The notes under the pieces were generated by a model. The model made no database searches and had not been told where the DNA came from. It saw only the letters and a program-made list of their open reading frames with translations. From contig CAJUBG010000005.1 in assembly GCA_910584575.1 (NCBI GenBank), positions 1 to 64,000 of the forward strand: a stretch of 64,000 nt of DNA, written 5' to 3'. This document shows, piece after piece, positions 50,472-59,563 of this stretch (the first letter of the stretch is position 1; every line of letters begins with the position of its first letter). The position numbers were made by a program, and so were the translations under genes. The DNA is from an uncultured Dorea sp. Its GTDB lineage: Bacteria; Bacillota; Clostridia; Lachnospirales; Lachnospiraceae.

Positions 50472-52937
50472 ATGGGAGAAAAAGAACAGAAGAACATAGA
50501 TAACTATAATTGCGGATGCAGCCATGGGAATCACGATAATTCACATGCCCATGATAATCACAGTCACGAGGAGGGATGTGACTGCGGCCATGAGCATCAG
50601 ACACACGATGTTCATAGAGGCTGTGGCTGCGGCCATGAGCATAGTCATGAGCATCATGTCCATGACGAGCATAGAGGCTGTGGCTGCGGCCATGAGCATA
50701 ACCATGAGCATCATGTCCATGACGAGCATAGAGGATGTGACTGCGGCCATGAGCATAGCCACAGCCACCATGACCACCACAGCCACGCCCCCGAATCCCC
50801 TATGCCTCACACCGCCCCCGACATGCCCCCAGGTGTCCCTAAGCGTATCTACATTCTCGACAACCTGGGCTGCGCCAACTGTGCGGCAAAGATGGAACGT
50901 CAGATTCGAGAGCTTCCAGGTGTTAAGATGGCGACCATCACATTTGCCACAAAGCAGTTGGCAGTTGCGGCAGACGACCCTGACGCATTACTCCCTGAAT
51001 ACCGGAGAATCTGTGCATCCATTGAGTCAGAGGTTACGGTGACGCCCCGCGGAGAGGATGTGATTACACATAAGGATAGTCCGTTTGCAGAGAACAAAAA
51101 GGATATTTTGGCGATAGCGGCTGGCGCGGTCCTGTTCGTTTCTGGCGCGGTTCTGGAACGTATAATGCCGGATTCCTTTATAACCCCGATTCTTTTTATT
51201 GTGGCATATGTAATCCTGGGGCTTGAGATTGTCTGGACGGCGGTAAAGAATCTGGCGAAGGGACATGTGTTTGATGAAAATTTTCTGATGAGTGTGGCGA
51301 CGCTGGCGGCGTTTACAATCGGAGATTTTGCTGAGGCAGTAGGGGTAATGCTGTTCTATCGGGTAGGAGAGATTTTCGAGGATATCGCGGTAAGCCGCAG
51401 CCGTTCCCAGATTATGGAGGCTGTTGACCTGCGGCCGGAGAATGTAAATCTTGTGGAGGGCAATGATGTGAAGGTGATTCCGGCGAAGGAGGCAAAGGCG
51501 GGGGATATCATCTTGATTCGCCCTGGAGACCGAATTCCGCTGGACGGCAGGATTGTGGAGGGGCGAAGCCAGATTGACACGTCGCCTGTTACGGGAGAGC
51601 CTGTACCTGTGAAGGTATTTCCAGGCAAAGATGTATATTCCGGCTGTGTCAATGATATGGGCGTATTGAAGCTTCAGGTGTCAAAGCCTCTTTCAGAGTC
51701 TATGGTGACCCGTATCCTCGACTCTGTGGAAAATGCGGCTGCAAGCAAGCCAAAGATTGACCGCTTTATTACAAAATTTGCCAGAATCTATACACCTTTG
51801 GTTGTGGGGGCGGCAGTTCTTACGGCTGTGGTTCCGTCAATCTTCACAGGCAACTGGAATTACTGGATTTACACGGCGATTACCTTCCTGGTTATCAGTT
51901 GTCCGTGCGCATTGGTGTTGAGCGTTCCTCTCGCATTTTTCTCAGGAATCGGCGCAGGCTCAAGAAAGGGGATTCTGTTCAAGGGCGGTGTTGCAATCGA
52001 AGCTTTGAAGGATATAAAAGCCGTTGTTATGGATAAGACGGGAACCATCACCAAGGGAAATTTTGTGGTGCAGAAGGCTGTGGCTTTGAACCGTCTGACT
52101 GAGAAACAGATTTTGACGATTGCGGCGGACTGTGAACTGGACTCCACCCACCCAATCGGTACGAGTATTGTCACAGAGGCGCGCAAGCAGAAGTTGGAGA
52201 TGGTAAGGCCGCGGCAGGTGGAGGAGATTTCCGGCAAGGGAATTCGGGCGGTATTTCCGGAGGGAACGGTGCTGTGCGGCAGCAGGGGCCTGATGGAAAT
52301 GTACCAGGTGGATACGGAGAAATACTGTGAGGATACCTATGGAACCGAAGTGTTGGTGGCGATTGACGGCGAGTTGGCAGGATATCTGGTGATTGCGGAT
52401 ATCATTAAGGAGGAAGCGAAAGGCGCAATACAGCGGATGAAATCCCAGAAGCTTGTTACGGCGATGCTGACGGGCGACGGGAAGGACAGCGCTTTAGCTG
52501 TGGCGCAGCAGACAGGTATTGACGAGGTTCACGCGCAGCTTTTACCGGAGGATAAGCTTACACATCTTAAGGACATCAGGAAAAAACACGGGGCTGTGAT
52601 GTTTGTCGGCGACGGGATTAACGACGCGCCTGTCCTTGCCGGTGCCGACGTTGGCGCCGCTATGGGAAATGGTGCAGACGCGGCAATCGAGGCGGCGGAC
52701 GTGGTATTTATGACCTCCTCGGTGGATGCCATACCTGAGGCGGTGGGGATTGCAAGAAGGACGGGGAGAATTGCTATGCAGAACGTAGTGTTTGCCCTTG
52801 TAATCAAATTCCTGATTATGATACTTGGATTCCTTGGGTATGCAAATATGTGGATGGCAGTATTTGCCGATACGGGTGTGGCGATGCTCTGCGTCCTGAA
52901 TTCAATCCGCGTACTGTATGCCGAAAAACGTATGTGA
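50472..52937 (+). CDS. Heavy-metal P1B-type ATPase with histidine-rich N-terminus (Zn/Cd type)
   Basis: An 821-residue metal-exporting ATPase. The N-terminus (to about residue 115) is full of His, Cys and acidic residues, including three tandem 19-residue units. An HMA domain follows with NLGCANCAAKMERQI. The catalytic core shows DTSPVTGEPVPV (actuator), SCPCALVLSVP (metal-binding CPC), MDKTGTITKG (phosphorylated Asp), DSTHPIGTSI and VGDGINDAPVLAGAD. The CPC motif and overall form fit ZntA/CadA, exporting Zn2+, Cd2+ or Pb2+. It is controlled by the promoter/operator just upstream. Confidence 0.93.
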   Translation: MGEKEQKNIDNYNCGCSHGNHDNSHAHDNHSHEEGCDCGHEHQTHDVHRGCGCGHEHSHEHHVHDEHRGCGCGHEHNHEHHVHDEHRGCDCGHEHSHSHHDHHSHAPESPMPHTAPDMPPGVPKRIYILDNLGCANCAAKMERQIRELPGVKMATITFATKQLAVAADDPDALLPEYRRICASIESEVTVTPRGEDVITHKDSPFAENKKDILAIAAGAVLFVSGAVLERIMPDSFITPILFIVAYVILGLEIVWTAVKNLAKGHVFDENFLMSVATLAAFTIGDFAEAVGVMLFYRVGEIFEDIAVSRSRSQIMEAVDLRPENVNLVEGNDVKVIPAKEAKAGDIILIRPGDRIPLDGRIVEGRSQIDTSPVTGEPVPVKVFPGKDVYSGCVNDMGVLKLQVSKPLSESMVTRILDSVENAAASKPKIDRFITKFARIYTPLVVGAAVLTAVVPSIFTGNWNYWIYTAITFLVISCPCALVLSVPLAFFSGIGAGSRKGILFKGGVAIEALKDIKAVVMDKTGTITKGNFVVQKAVALNRLTEKQILTIAADCELDSTHPIGTSIVTEARKQKLEMVRPRQVEEISGKGIRAVFPEGTVLCGSRGLMEMYQVDTEKYCEDTYGTEVLVAIDGELAGYLVIADIIKEEAKGAIQRMKSQKLVTAMLTGDGKDSALAVAQQTGIDEVHAQLLPEDKLTHLKDIRKKHGAVMFVGDGINDAPVLAGADVGAAMGNGADAAIEAADVVFMTSSVDAIPEAVGIARRTGRIAMQNVVFALVIKFLIMILGFLGYANMWMAVFADTGVAMLCVLNSIRVLYAEKRM
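50604..50774 (+). repeat. Three tandem 57-bp units encoding metal-binding repeats
   Basis: Units at 50604-50660, 50661-50717 and 50718-50774 encode HDxHRGCxCGHEHxHxHHx, 19 residues each. Units 1 and 2 are almost identical in DNA; unit 3 has drifted. Length can change in frame by one unit. Confidence 0.9.
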
Positions 52938-52973
52938 ATATTTTTACGAAAATATTAATTTTACTTTCTTTTT

Positions 52974-53032
52974 ATGCCAAACGGTTGAAATAAAGGACGC
53001 CGTTTGGCATAATTAATAATGTATGACGGCGT
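52974..53032 (+). promoter_or_regulatory. Overlapping hairpins ahead of the cadC-like gene
   Basis: ATGCCAAACGG (52974-52984) pairs perfectly with CCGTTTGGCAT (53000-53010). A second pairing, ACGCCGT (52997-53003) with ACGGCGT (53026-53032), uses part of the same right arm, so only one can form at a time. The first hairpin may also end transcripts of the ATPase gene. A control role is inferred only. Confidence 0.45.
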
Positions 53033-53078
53033 ACCCTTTTCGGTATACCTGGTCTATCTAAGGAAAGGAAGGCATAAT

Positions 53079-53438
53079 ATGAAGAAAACAGAGGCCGAGT
53101 GCTGTGACGTAACTTGTGTCCATGATGATATCGTCCGCAGGATTTGGACGAAGATGCCTGAGGAAGAACTGCTGAAGGAATTGGCAGATTTTTATAAAGT
53201 TTTTGGGGATACTACCAGAATCAAGATTCTGTGCGTACTGCTTAAGGCGGAGGTGTGTGTCTGTGACCTTGCCGAGATTTTGGGCATGACCCAGTCGGCA
53301 ATCTCCCATCAGCTTCGGGTGCTTAAGCAGATGAAGCTGGTGAAGAACCGCAGAGAGGGAAAGACAGTATATTATTCGCTGGCTGACGGTCACATCCAGA
53401 CAATTATCAGCCAGGGGATGGAGCATATTACAGAGTAG
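53079..53438 (+). CDS. ArsR/SmtB-family metal-sensing repressor (CadC-like)
   Basis: A 119-residue winged-helix repressor. ELADFYKVFGDTTRIKILCVL is the conserved N-terminal core, and KAEVCVCDLAEILG carries the CVC pair of the alpha-3 metal site. MTQSAISHQLRVLKQMKLV is the recognition helix. N-terminal cysteines (AECCDVTCVHDD) can complete a CadC-type Cd/Pb/Zn site. Metal binding releases it from DNA; its target is probably the operator at 50390. GGAAAGGAAGG selects ATG 53079. It lies between the two ATPase genes that it most likely controls. Confidence 0.92.
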   Translation: MKKTEAECCDVTCVHDDIVRRIWTKMPEEELLKELADFYKVFGDTTRIKILCVLLKAEVCVCDLAEILGMTQSAISHQLRVLKQMKLVKNRREGKTVYYSLADGHIQTIISQGMEHITE

Positions 53439-53480
53439 TTTTTTGGTGGATTTTAGCATCGGGCAAAAGGGTAGAGTAAC

Positions 53481-55343
53481 ATGACAAAGCAGTTTAAGGT
53501 AAAGACTATCATCTATATTGCAGGGCTTGCCGTATATGGGGGCGCGGTTTTAGCGTCCATGCGCTATACGCTGGATAACAGTGTGAAATTTGTCTGGTTT
53601 CTGGCGGCGTATCTGATCGTTGGGTTTGAGACTTTCGCAAGACTGGGAGAGAGCCTGATGCAGAAAAAGATTATGACCGAATACACGCTGATTGTACTTG
53701 CGACGGTTGGCGCTATCGGGATTGAGCGATATACGGAGGGTGTGTTTGTCATGGCTTTGTTCGGGCTTGGGATGTTGTTTGACGCCTACTCTACGGCCAG
53801 TACGAAGCGGACGATCCAGGAGTTGATTAACATTCGTCCGGAGTATGCGACCAGACTTGTCCGCGGCAGGGAGTTCAAGGTTGACCCATCAACCTTAAAG
53901 CCTGGACATGCAATCATCATCAAGCCGGGTGAGCGCGTACCTGCGGACGCCATGGTTACATATGGGATATCTGATATGGATACAAAGGCGCTGACAGGGG
54001 AGGCCATGCCTCAGTCTGTGGGTACCGGCGACAGGATTTACAGCGGTTATATTAATTTAAGCGCAGCCATTGAGGCCATGGTGGTAGGCTCTTACGAGGA
54101 CTCGGCTGTGACCAGAATTATGAGGATGGTGGAGGAGGCACAGGACCAGAAGGCGGAGAGTGAGAATTTTGTGGGGGCATTTTCAAGATTCTATACGCCT
54201 GCAATGATTCTGTGCGCGCTTGCGATTATGATTTACCCGTCCATGACATTTTCCTACGGGAACTGGGACACATGGATTTACCGAGGACTGATTTTCCTGG
54301 TTGTGGCGTGTCCCTGCGGTTTGGTGCTGTCCATACCGCTGGCATTCTTGGGTGGGATTGCGTCTGCGGCTAAGCAGGGAATCGTGGTCAAGGGAAGGAA
54401 TCATTTGGAGGATTTGGCGAAGGCAGATACATTTATCTTTGATAAAACGGGGACGCTGACGGAGGGGGTGTTCCGTGTCAAGGATGTGCGGGCGTTTCAT
54501 ATGACCCGTGAAGAACTTCTGGGGATTGCGGCTCATGTGGAGAGTTATTCCAACCATCCGATTGCCCAGTCGCTTCTTACAGAATACCGCAGGCAGGTAG
54601 ATAAGCGAAGGGTGTGCAGGATGCGGGAGATGCCTGGCTATGGGGTGAGCGCCATCTTCGACGGGGAGAGAGTTTTTGTCGGCAACAAAAAATTAATGGA
54701 CTGGCAGGGGATTCTTTGTACGGAGGTTGAGCAGCCAGGGACCGTACTCTATATTGCGATTGGGAACCATTATGCAGGCTATATTGTGATTGAGGATTCA
54801 GTCAAGGAGGATACGAAGGAAACCTTTGATTATCTGCGGGACAAGTGTAACGCTGTCCTTGTTATGCTCACCGGAGATACGGAGAGTGGGAGTATTCCGG
54901 TTGCCAGAGAGCTTGAGATGGATTACGCCTATGTGAATCTTATGCCGGAGGATAAGCTAGAGCTTGTGGAGGATTTCCTGAATATTCAGGACTGCTCGGA
55001 ACGTCTGGTGTGTGTGGGCGACGGCATTAATGACGCGCCGATTCTGGCGAGGGCGGATGTCGGAATCGCCATGGGAGCCATGGGGGCTGAGGCTGCGGTT
55101 GAGGCTGCGGACGTGATTTTGTTGGAGGATGACCTCCCAAAGATCGTGGATGCCATTAAGATTGCCAAGGAGACGCTTAAGGTGGTTGAGCGCAACGTAA
55201 CCTTTGCCTTGTTTGTTAAGGCATTGGTGCTGGTGCTTTCGGTCATGGGATTTTTTACTATGGGCGAGGCGATTACTGCGGAGGTGGGAGTCATGTTAAT
55301 GGCTCTTATGAATTCTGCCTGGGTTGCAAAATATACGGTGTAG
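53481..55343 (+). CDS. Heavy-metal P1B-type ATPase without N-terminal metal domain
   Basis: A 620-residue metal ATPase. It starts directly with the first helices (VKTIIYIAGLAVYGGAVL) and has no HMA or His-rich region. KALTGEAMPQSVG (actuator), ACPCGLVLSIPLAFLGG (metal path), FDKTGTLTEGVF (phosphorylated Asp), YSNHPIAQSL and VGDGINDAPILARADVG are all intact. It is a second Zn/Cd/Pb-type exporter in the same module, 42 bp after the repressor gene. The pair may differ in metal or affinity. Confidence 0.92.
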   Translation: MTKQFKVKTIIYIAGLAVYGGAVLASMRYTLDNSVKFVWFLAAYLIVGFETFARLGESLMQKKIMTEYTLIVLATVGAIGIERYTEGVFVMALFGLGMLFDAYSTASTKRTIQELINIRPEYATRLVRGREFKVDPSTLKPGHAIIIKPGERVPADAMVTYGISDMDTKALTGEAMPQSVGTGDRIYSGYINLSAAIEAMVVGSYEDSAVTRIMRMVEEAQDQKAESENFVGAFSRFYTPAMILCALAIMIYPSMTFSYGNWDTWIYRGLIFLVVACPCGLVLSIPLAFLGGIASAAKQGIVVKGRNHLEDLAKADTFIFDKTGTLTEGVFRVKDVRAFHMTREELLGIAAHVESYSNHPIAQSLLTEYRRQVDKRRVCRMREMPGYGVSAIFDGERVFVGNKKLMDWQGILCTEVEQPGTVLYIAIGNHYAGYIVIEDSVKEDTKETFDYLRDKCNAVLVMLTGDTESGSIPVARELEMDYAYVNLMPEDKLELVEDFLNIQDCSERLVCVGDGINDAPILARADVGIAMGAMGAEAAVEAADVILLEDDLPKIVDAIKIAKETLKVVERNVTFALFVKALVLVLSVMGFFTMGEAITAEVGVMLMALMNSAWVAKYTV

Positions 55344-55370
55344 GAAAGAAAAACATATGGGGGAAAGTTC

Positions 55371-55958
55371 ATGAAGAAAAGAAACCGAAGAAGACGTAAG
55401 AGAAGAACAGCCAGAATACTTACAGGAGTATTGGCGGTGATTTTTCTTTTATTGTGCCTTTGTCTGTGGCTGCTGCTTAATAAAGGCAATCCTTCTGAGG
55501 AAGGAATAGAATATCTGAAAAATGGGCAGTATGAAGAAGCGGTTAAACAATTTGAACAGGCTGTGGAGGACGAGATTAATGTAGGGGACGCTTACAGGGG
55601 AATCGGGCTTGCACGTTGGGAGACGGAGGATTACGAAGGCGCGCGCAGCGCATTTCAGAAGGCTTTGGAGGCCGAAGCCGACGACGAATCTCCGTTTACG
55701 GGTACAATCTACAATTTCCTTGGAAGCTGCGAGCTTAAGCTTGGGAATCCGGAATCGGCGCAGAATTATTTTGGGCAGGGAATCGGGCTTAAGGGCAACA
55801 GCAAAGAGTTAGACCAGGAGATGAAGTATAATCAGATTGTGGCTTTTGAACAGTTGGGAGACTGGGAGAACGCCAAGGCGAAGCTTGCGGAATATGTTGC
55901 CGAGTATCCGGAGGATGCCAATGCATTGAAGGAACAGCAGTTTTTGGAGACGAGATAA
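55371..55958 (+). CDS. Membrane-anchored TPR protein
   Basis: A 195-residue protein. A very basic start (KKRNRRRRKRRTARI) precedes one membrane helix (residues about 18-36, VLAVIFLLLCLCLWLLL), placing the rest outside the cell. Residues 45-195 form TPR repeats (GIEYLKNGQYEEAVKQFEQA, GIGLARWETEDYEGARSAFQ, ELKLGNPESAQNYFGQG, QLGDWENAKAKLAEYV). Such proteins hold other proteins together; the partner is unknown. The hflX gene begins 1 base after its stop. Confidence 0.85.
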   Translation: MKKRNRRRRKRRTARILTGVLAVIFLLLCLCLWLLLNKGNPSEEGIEYLKNGQYEEAVKQFEQAVEDEINVGDAYRGIGLARWETEDYEGARSAFQKALEAEADDESPFTGTIYNFLGSCELKLGNPESAQNYFGQGIGLKGNSKELDQEMKYNQIVAFEQLGDWENAKAKLAEYVAEYPEDANALKEQQFLETR

Positions 55959-55959
55959 T

Positions 55960-57210
55960 ATGATTGAATTAGAGAAGGAAACAGAGCGTGTCATCCTGGT
56001 GGGAGTATGTACCTCAGAGCAGGAGGATACGATGAATTCTCTGGAGGAGTTAGAGGATTTGGCAAACACTGCCAATGCCAGGACCGTGGGGCGGCTGCTT
56101 CAGAACCGTGAGCAGATACACCCCGCAACCTATATCGGAAAGGGAAAGCTTGAGGAGTTGAAGGATCTGTTGTGGGAGTTGGACGCAACGGGCATTATCT
56201 GTGATGATGAGCTTTCCCCTGTGCAGATGAAGAACCTGCAGGACGAGCTGGATACAAAGGTCATGGACAGGACTCTGGTGATTTTGGATATTTTTGCCGC
56301 CAGGGCGTCTACCAGTGAAGGAAAGCTGCAGGTTGAGCTGGCGCAGTTGAAATACCGCCAGACCCGTTTGACTGGATTTGGTACGGCTATGTCCAGGCTT
56401 GGCGGAGGAATCGGCACCAGGGGCCCAGGAGAGAAGAAGCTAGAGATGGACAGGCGGCTGATTAAGAGCAGGATTGCTCAGTTGAACCGCGAGCTTAAGG
56501 ACGTCCGGCGTCACCGTGAGGTTACGCGGGAGCAGAGGTTAAGAAACCATATTCCTGTGGCGGCCATTGTGGGTTATACGAACGCGGGGAAGTCCACCTT
56601 GTTGAATGTCCTGACAGGCGCAAAGATACTGGCGGAGGACAAGCTTTTTGCTACGCTGGACCCTACTACCAGAGGGCGGAAGCTCTCTGGCGGGCAGGAG
56701 GTTCTTTTTACGGATACGGTAGGATTTATACGTAAACTGCCTCACCATCTGATTGAGGCGTTCAAAAGCACATTGGAGGAGGCGCGGTATGCGGATTTGA
56801 TTCTCCATGTGGCGGACGTATCCAATCCCCAGATGGATGAGCAGATGTATATTGTATATGAGACGTTAAAGAGCCTGGGAGTCACGGATAAGCCTGTTAT
56901 TACCATATTTAACAAGCAGGATAAGGCAGGTTCTGATGCTGAGAGTATTCGTGATTTTCGCGCCGACTACACGGTGAAGATGTCTTTAAAGACGGGAGAA
57001 GGAATTCCTGAGCTTCTGCGGACAATCGAGTCAGTGTTAAGAGAACAGAAGCGTTTGATTGAGTTTTTGTATCCCTATCAGGAGGCGGGAAGACTAAAGC
57101 TCATCCGAAGATTCGGGGAGTTGCTGGAGGAGGATTACCGAGAGGACGGAATCTTCGTGCGGGCTTATGTTCCGGTTGAGATATACGAGAAGATTAAGAT
57201 TTCGTCATAG
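55960..57210 (+). CDS. hflX: GTPase HflX
   Basis: A 416-residue ribosome-associated GTPase that splits stalled 70S ribosomes under stress. The N-terminal domain (ATYIGKGKLEELKDLLWELD) and the glycine-rich linker GGGIGTRGPGEKKLEMDRR are diagnostic. The G domain has VGYTNAGKSTLLNVL (G1), LFATLDPTTRG (G2), FTDTVGFIRKLPHHLIEAF (G3) and TIFNKQDKA (G4). It ends in a 6-base convergent overlap with the AraC gene. Confidence 0.96.
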   Translation: MIELEKETERVILVGVCTSEQEDTMNSLEELEDLANTANARTVGRLLQNREQIHPATYIGKGKLEELKDLLWELDATGIICDDELSPVQMKNLQDELDTKVMDRTLVILDIFAARASTSEGKLQVELAQLKYRQTRLTGFGTAMSRLGGGIGTRGPGEKKLEMDRRLIKSRIAQLNRELKDVRRHREVTREQRLRNHIPVAAIVGYTNAGKSTLLNVLTGAKILAEDKLFATLDPTTRGRKLSGGQEVLFTDTVGFIRKLPHHLIEAFKSTLEEARYADLILHVADVSNPQMDEQMYIVYETLKSLGVTDKPVITIFNKQDKAGSDAESIRDFRADYTVKMSLKTGEGIPELLRTIESVLREQKRLIEFLYPYQEAGRLKLIRRFGELLEEDYREDGIFVRAYVPVEIYEKIKISS

Positions 57211-58053
57211 AGATTGGTTTGTCTGGGTATCCTTAAGGGATTCTCCAAAGAATTTCCTGTATGCGCGGGAGAAGGTGGAGTAGTCTTTAAAGCCGCAGTC
57301 AAAACAAGCCTGCGTGCCGGACACACCGGATAAAAGTAATTCCTTTGCAAGCAGGAGGCGTTTCTGGGAGGTATACTGTCCCAGAGTATAACCGGTTTCC
57401 TGCTTGAACAGTCTCATCATATAGTATTTGCTCAGATAAAAACGCTTGGCGAGAACTTCAATGCCTAACTCTTTGTCCAGGTTTTCGTTGATGTATTGAA
57501 GGATATCCAGAATCTTTGAGTTGCAGTTATCCGTATCGATGAATTCCAGACGGTTCTTCATGGCGGCGCGGTTCAGGTGAATCATGAATTCCAGGAATAG
57601 CACCTGCCGGAATAACTCAGCCGCGTATCCGTCGTCCTTGAATGATTTTTCCAGCCGTGAGATAGAGCGAAACAGAGAGCTTTTCTCCAGGGAGGGAATC
57701 CGAAGGACGTTGGAGTGTTCTGCCTCGGCTTTCTGGAAGCAGTAGCTTAAGTCATAGGAATCCGTCTTGTAGGCGTTCATAAAATTGACGGAGATATAGA
57801 CAATGATCCGGTCATATGGGACGGAAGTATCCGCTATAAGTCTGTGGATGTCGTTATGCCGGACTAGCACAATGTCATAGGGCTTCAATTCATAAGATTT
57901 TCCCTCAATCATATAGCTGACCTTCCCCTTGAGGAAGATGGTAATCTTGTCAAAGTCGTGGTAGTGGTATTCTACCTCTCTGGTTTCTTGGTCTGTCAGG
58001 TGAAACAGACGGAATTCGCTGTTCAGATACCCTTTTTTTTCATATTGTTCCAT
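57205..58053 (-). CDS. AraC-family transcriptional regulator with cupin domain
   Basis: A 282-residue regulator. Residues about 20-100 form a cupin-like ligand-binding part (EYHYHDFDKITIFLKGKVSY, LKPYDIVLVRHNDIH). The last 100 residues hold two helix-turn-helices (GIEVLAKRFYLSKYYMMRLF and GVSGTQACFDCGFKDYSTFS, followed by the family pattern FxRAYRKFFGESL). The ligand is probably a sugar but cannot be named. It stands alone and is divergent from dapF; its target is not evident in the window. Confidence 0.9.
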   Translation of the reverse strand: MEQYEKKGYLNSEFRLFHLTDQETREVEYHYHDFDKITIFLKGKVSYMIEGKSYELKPYDIVLVRHNDIHRLIADTSVPYDRIIVYISVNFMNAYKTDSYDLSYCFQKAEAEHSNVLRIPSLEKSSLFRSISRLEKSFKDDGYAAELFRQVLFLEFMIHLNRAAMKNRLEFIDTDNCNSKILDILQYINENLDKELGIEVLAKRFYLSKYYMMRLFKQETGYTLGQYTSQKRLLLAKELLLSGVSGTQACFDCGFKDYSTFSRAYRKFFGESLKDTQTNQSL

Positions 58054-58154
58054 TTATATCATCCCTCAGATATTTTTTCGTTTATTAAGGTGTGCCCTTG
58101 AGTATAGCATACAGTAAGATGGCAGGATTTGCAATGTTATTGGCATGAATTGTG

Positions 58155-58183
58155 TTGAAATGGGAAATAATGCCTGTTATGAT
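58155..58183 (+). promoter_or_regulatory. Promoter of the dapF-like gene
   Basis: TTGAAA at 58155-58160 and TATGAT at 58178-58183 with a 17-bp spacer, 56 bases before the ATG at 58239. Confidence 0.7.
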
Positions 58184-58238
58184 AAAAGTATACCCAGAGA
58201 CGGTAAAAGAAGTGTAAGAGATGTATGGAGGTAATGGA

Positions 58239-59108
58239 ATGAAGGTTGTGTTAGAGCGTTATCACGGACTTGGCAATGATTATGTGGTATTTGATCCGAA
58301 TAAAAATGAATTAAAGCTTTCCAAAGAGAATGTGAAGATGATTTGTGACCGCAACGCAGGGCTTGGCTCGGACGGAGTGCTGGAGGGACCGATTCTTGAG
58401 GCGGACGGGATGCATGTGAAGGTCTGGAATCCGGACGGAAGCGAGTCGGAGACAAGTGGAACGGGCGTTCGCATTTTCGCGAAATATCTGAAGGACGCAA
58501 GCTATGTACAGAAGAAAAATTTTAAGCTATATACAGGAAACGGCCCTGTGGAGGTTACGTTTCTGAATGAGGACGGAAGCCGCCTTCGGGTGTCTATGGG
58601 ACGGTTATCCTTTAAGAGCGACGATATTCCTGTGACGGGTGAAAGCAGGGAAGTGATTAACGAGGATATGGTTTTTGGACGGACGCTGTATCCGGTTACC
58701 TGCGTATCTATCGGTAATCCTCACTGTATCATTCCCATGCGGGAGATTTCCAAGCCGTTGGTGTGCAAGATCGGTGATTATGCGGAGATGGCAAGATATT
58801 TCCCTAACCGTGTGAATACGCAGATTATGAAGGTGATTGACAAAGAGAATGTAGCCATCGAGATTTATGAGAGAGGCGCAGGCTACACGCTGGCGTCAGG
58901 AACCGGCGCTTGTGCGGCGGCAGGAGTGGCTTACAAATTAGGAATGACCAACAACAAGGTAATCGTCCATATGCCAGGGGGAGAGCTTCAGGTGGAGATT
59001 GAGGACGACTGGACTGTGTACATGACGGGCGACGTTTTCTATGTTGCGAAGATTACATTAAGCAATGAATTTGCCGAGAAGCTGAGGAATGTAGGAGGAG
59101 AAGCGTAG
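58239..59108 (+). CDS. dapF: DapF-family epimerase homologue with Ser in place of both catalytic Cys
   Basis: A 289-residue protein with the whole DapF fold: RYHGLGNDYVVFDPN at the start, NPDGSESETSGTGVRIFAKYL in the middle and YERGAGYTLASGTGACAAAG near the end. In standard diaminopimelate epimerase two cysteines (the C of MCGNGxR and of ACGTGA) abstract and return the proton. Here both positions are serine (Ser73 and Ser220). It may be a slow epimerase, an epimerase using another base, or an enzyme with another substrate. GGAGG precedes ATG 58239; an in-frame ATG 18 bases earlier lacks a ribosome site. Followed by a GNAT gene. Confidence 0.82.
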   Translation: MKVVLERYHGLGNDYVVFDPNKNELKLSKENVKMICDRNAGLGSDGVLEGPILEADGMHVKVWNPDGSESETSGTGVRIFAKYLKDASYVQKKNFKLYTGNGPVEVTFLNEDGSRLRVSMGRLSFKSDDIPVTGESREVINEDMVFGRTLYPVTCVSIGNPHCIIPMREISKPLVCKIGDYAEMARYFPNRVNTQIMKVIDKENVAIEIYERGAGYTLASGTGACAAAGVAYKLGMTNNKVIVHMPGGELQVEIEDDWTVYMTGDVFYVAKITLSNEFAEKLRNVGGEA

Positions 59109-59140
59109 ACTGGTCAGGTTTGGGAAACAGGGGGTAGGTT

Positions 59141-59563
59141 ATGTATCAGCTTCATCCATGCAGCGAGGAAGATAAGAAAAGCATTATAGATGGCCTGGTT
59201 GCCTATAATCTGACCTGTGTTCCGGCTGTGCAGGAAGAATTATTCATTGATTTGAGCAGGAAAGTGGTTTCGGAAGCAGGGACGGTGATTGGCGGTATCG
59301 TAGCCAGAATGTATTGTTGGAACTGTGCGGATGTGGATGCACTTTGGGTTTCGGAGAAATACAGAGGGACTGGACTTGGAAAGAAGCTGCTTTTGCAGGT
59401 GGAGGCGGCTGCCCGCGAGAAGGGCGCCCGTTTCATCCATCTGGATACCTTTGATTTCCAGGCGCGGGGCTTCTATGAAAATCAGGGATACGAAGTATTT
59501 GGAGTGTTGGATAACTGCCCCGAAGGGCATAAGCGGTATTATATGAAAAAATGCTTATTGTAA
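59141..59563 (+). CDS. GNAT-family N-acetyltransferase
   Basis: A 140-residue acetyltransferase. ALWVSEKYRGTGLGKKLLLQV is the acetyl-CoA loop, and FIHLDTFDFQARGFYENQGY the C-terminal motif in the form found in YhhY/antibiotic-type members (HLDTFDFQAxxFYEKxGY). It lies 32 bp after the dapF-like gene, probably in the same transcript. The substrate is unknown. Its stop codon falls inside a terminator-like hairpin. Confidence 0.87.
   Translation: MYQLHPCSEEDKKSIIDGLVAYNLTCVPAVQEELFIDLSRKVVSEAGTVIGGIVARMYCWNCADVDALWVSEKYRGTGLGKKLLLQVEAAAREKGARFIHLDTFDFQARGFYENQGYEVFGVLDNCPEGHKRYYMKKCLL

Noticed and set aside
50524..51042. Second open frame over the His-rich region of the metal ATPase
   Set aside because: It is a shadow of the repeated His/Cys codons and shows no family features; the ATPase frame is certain.
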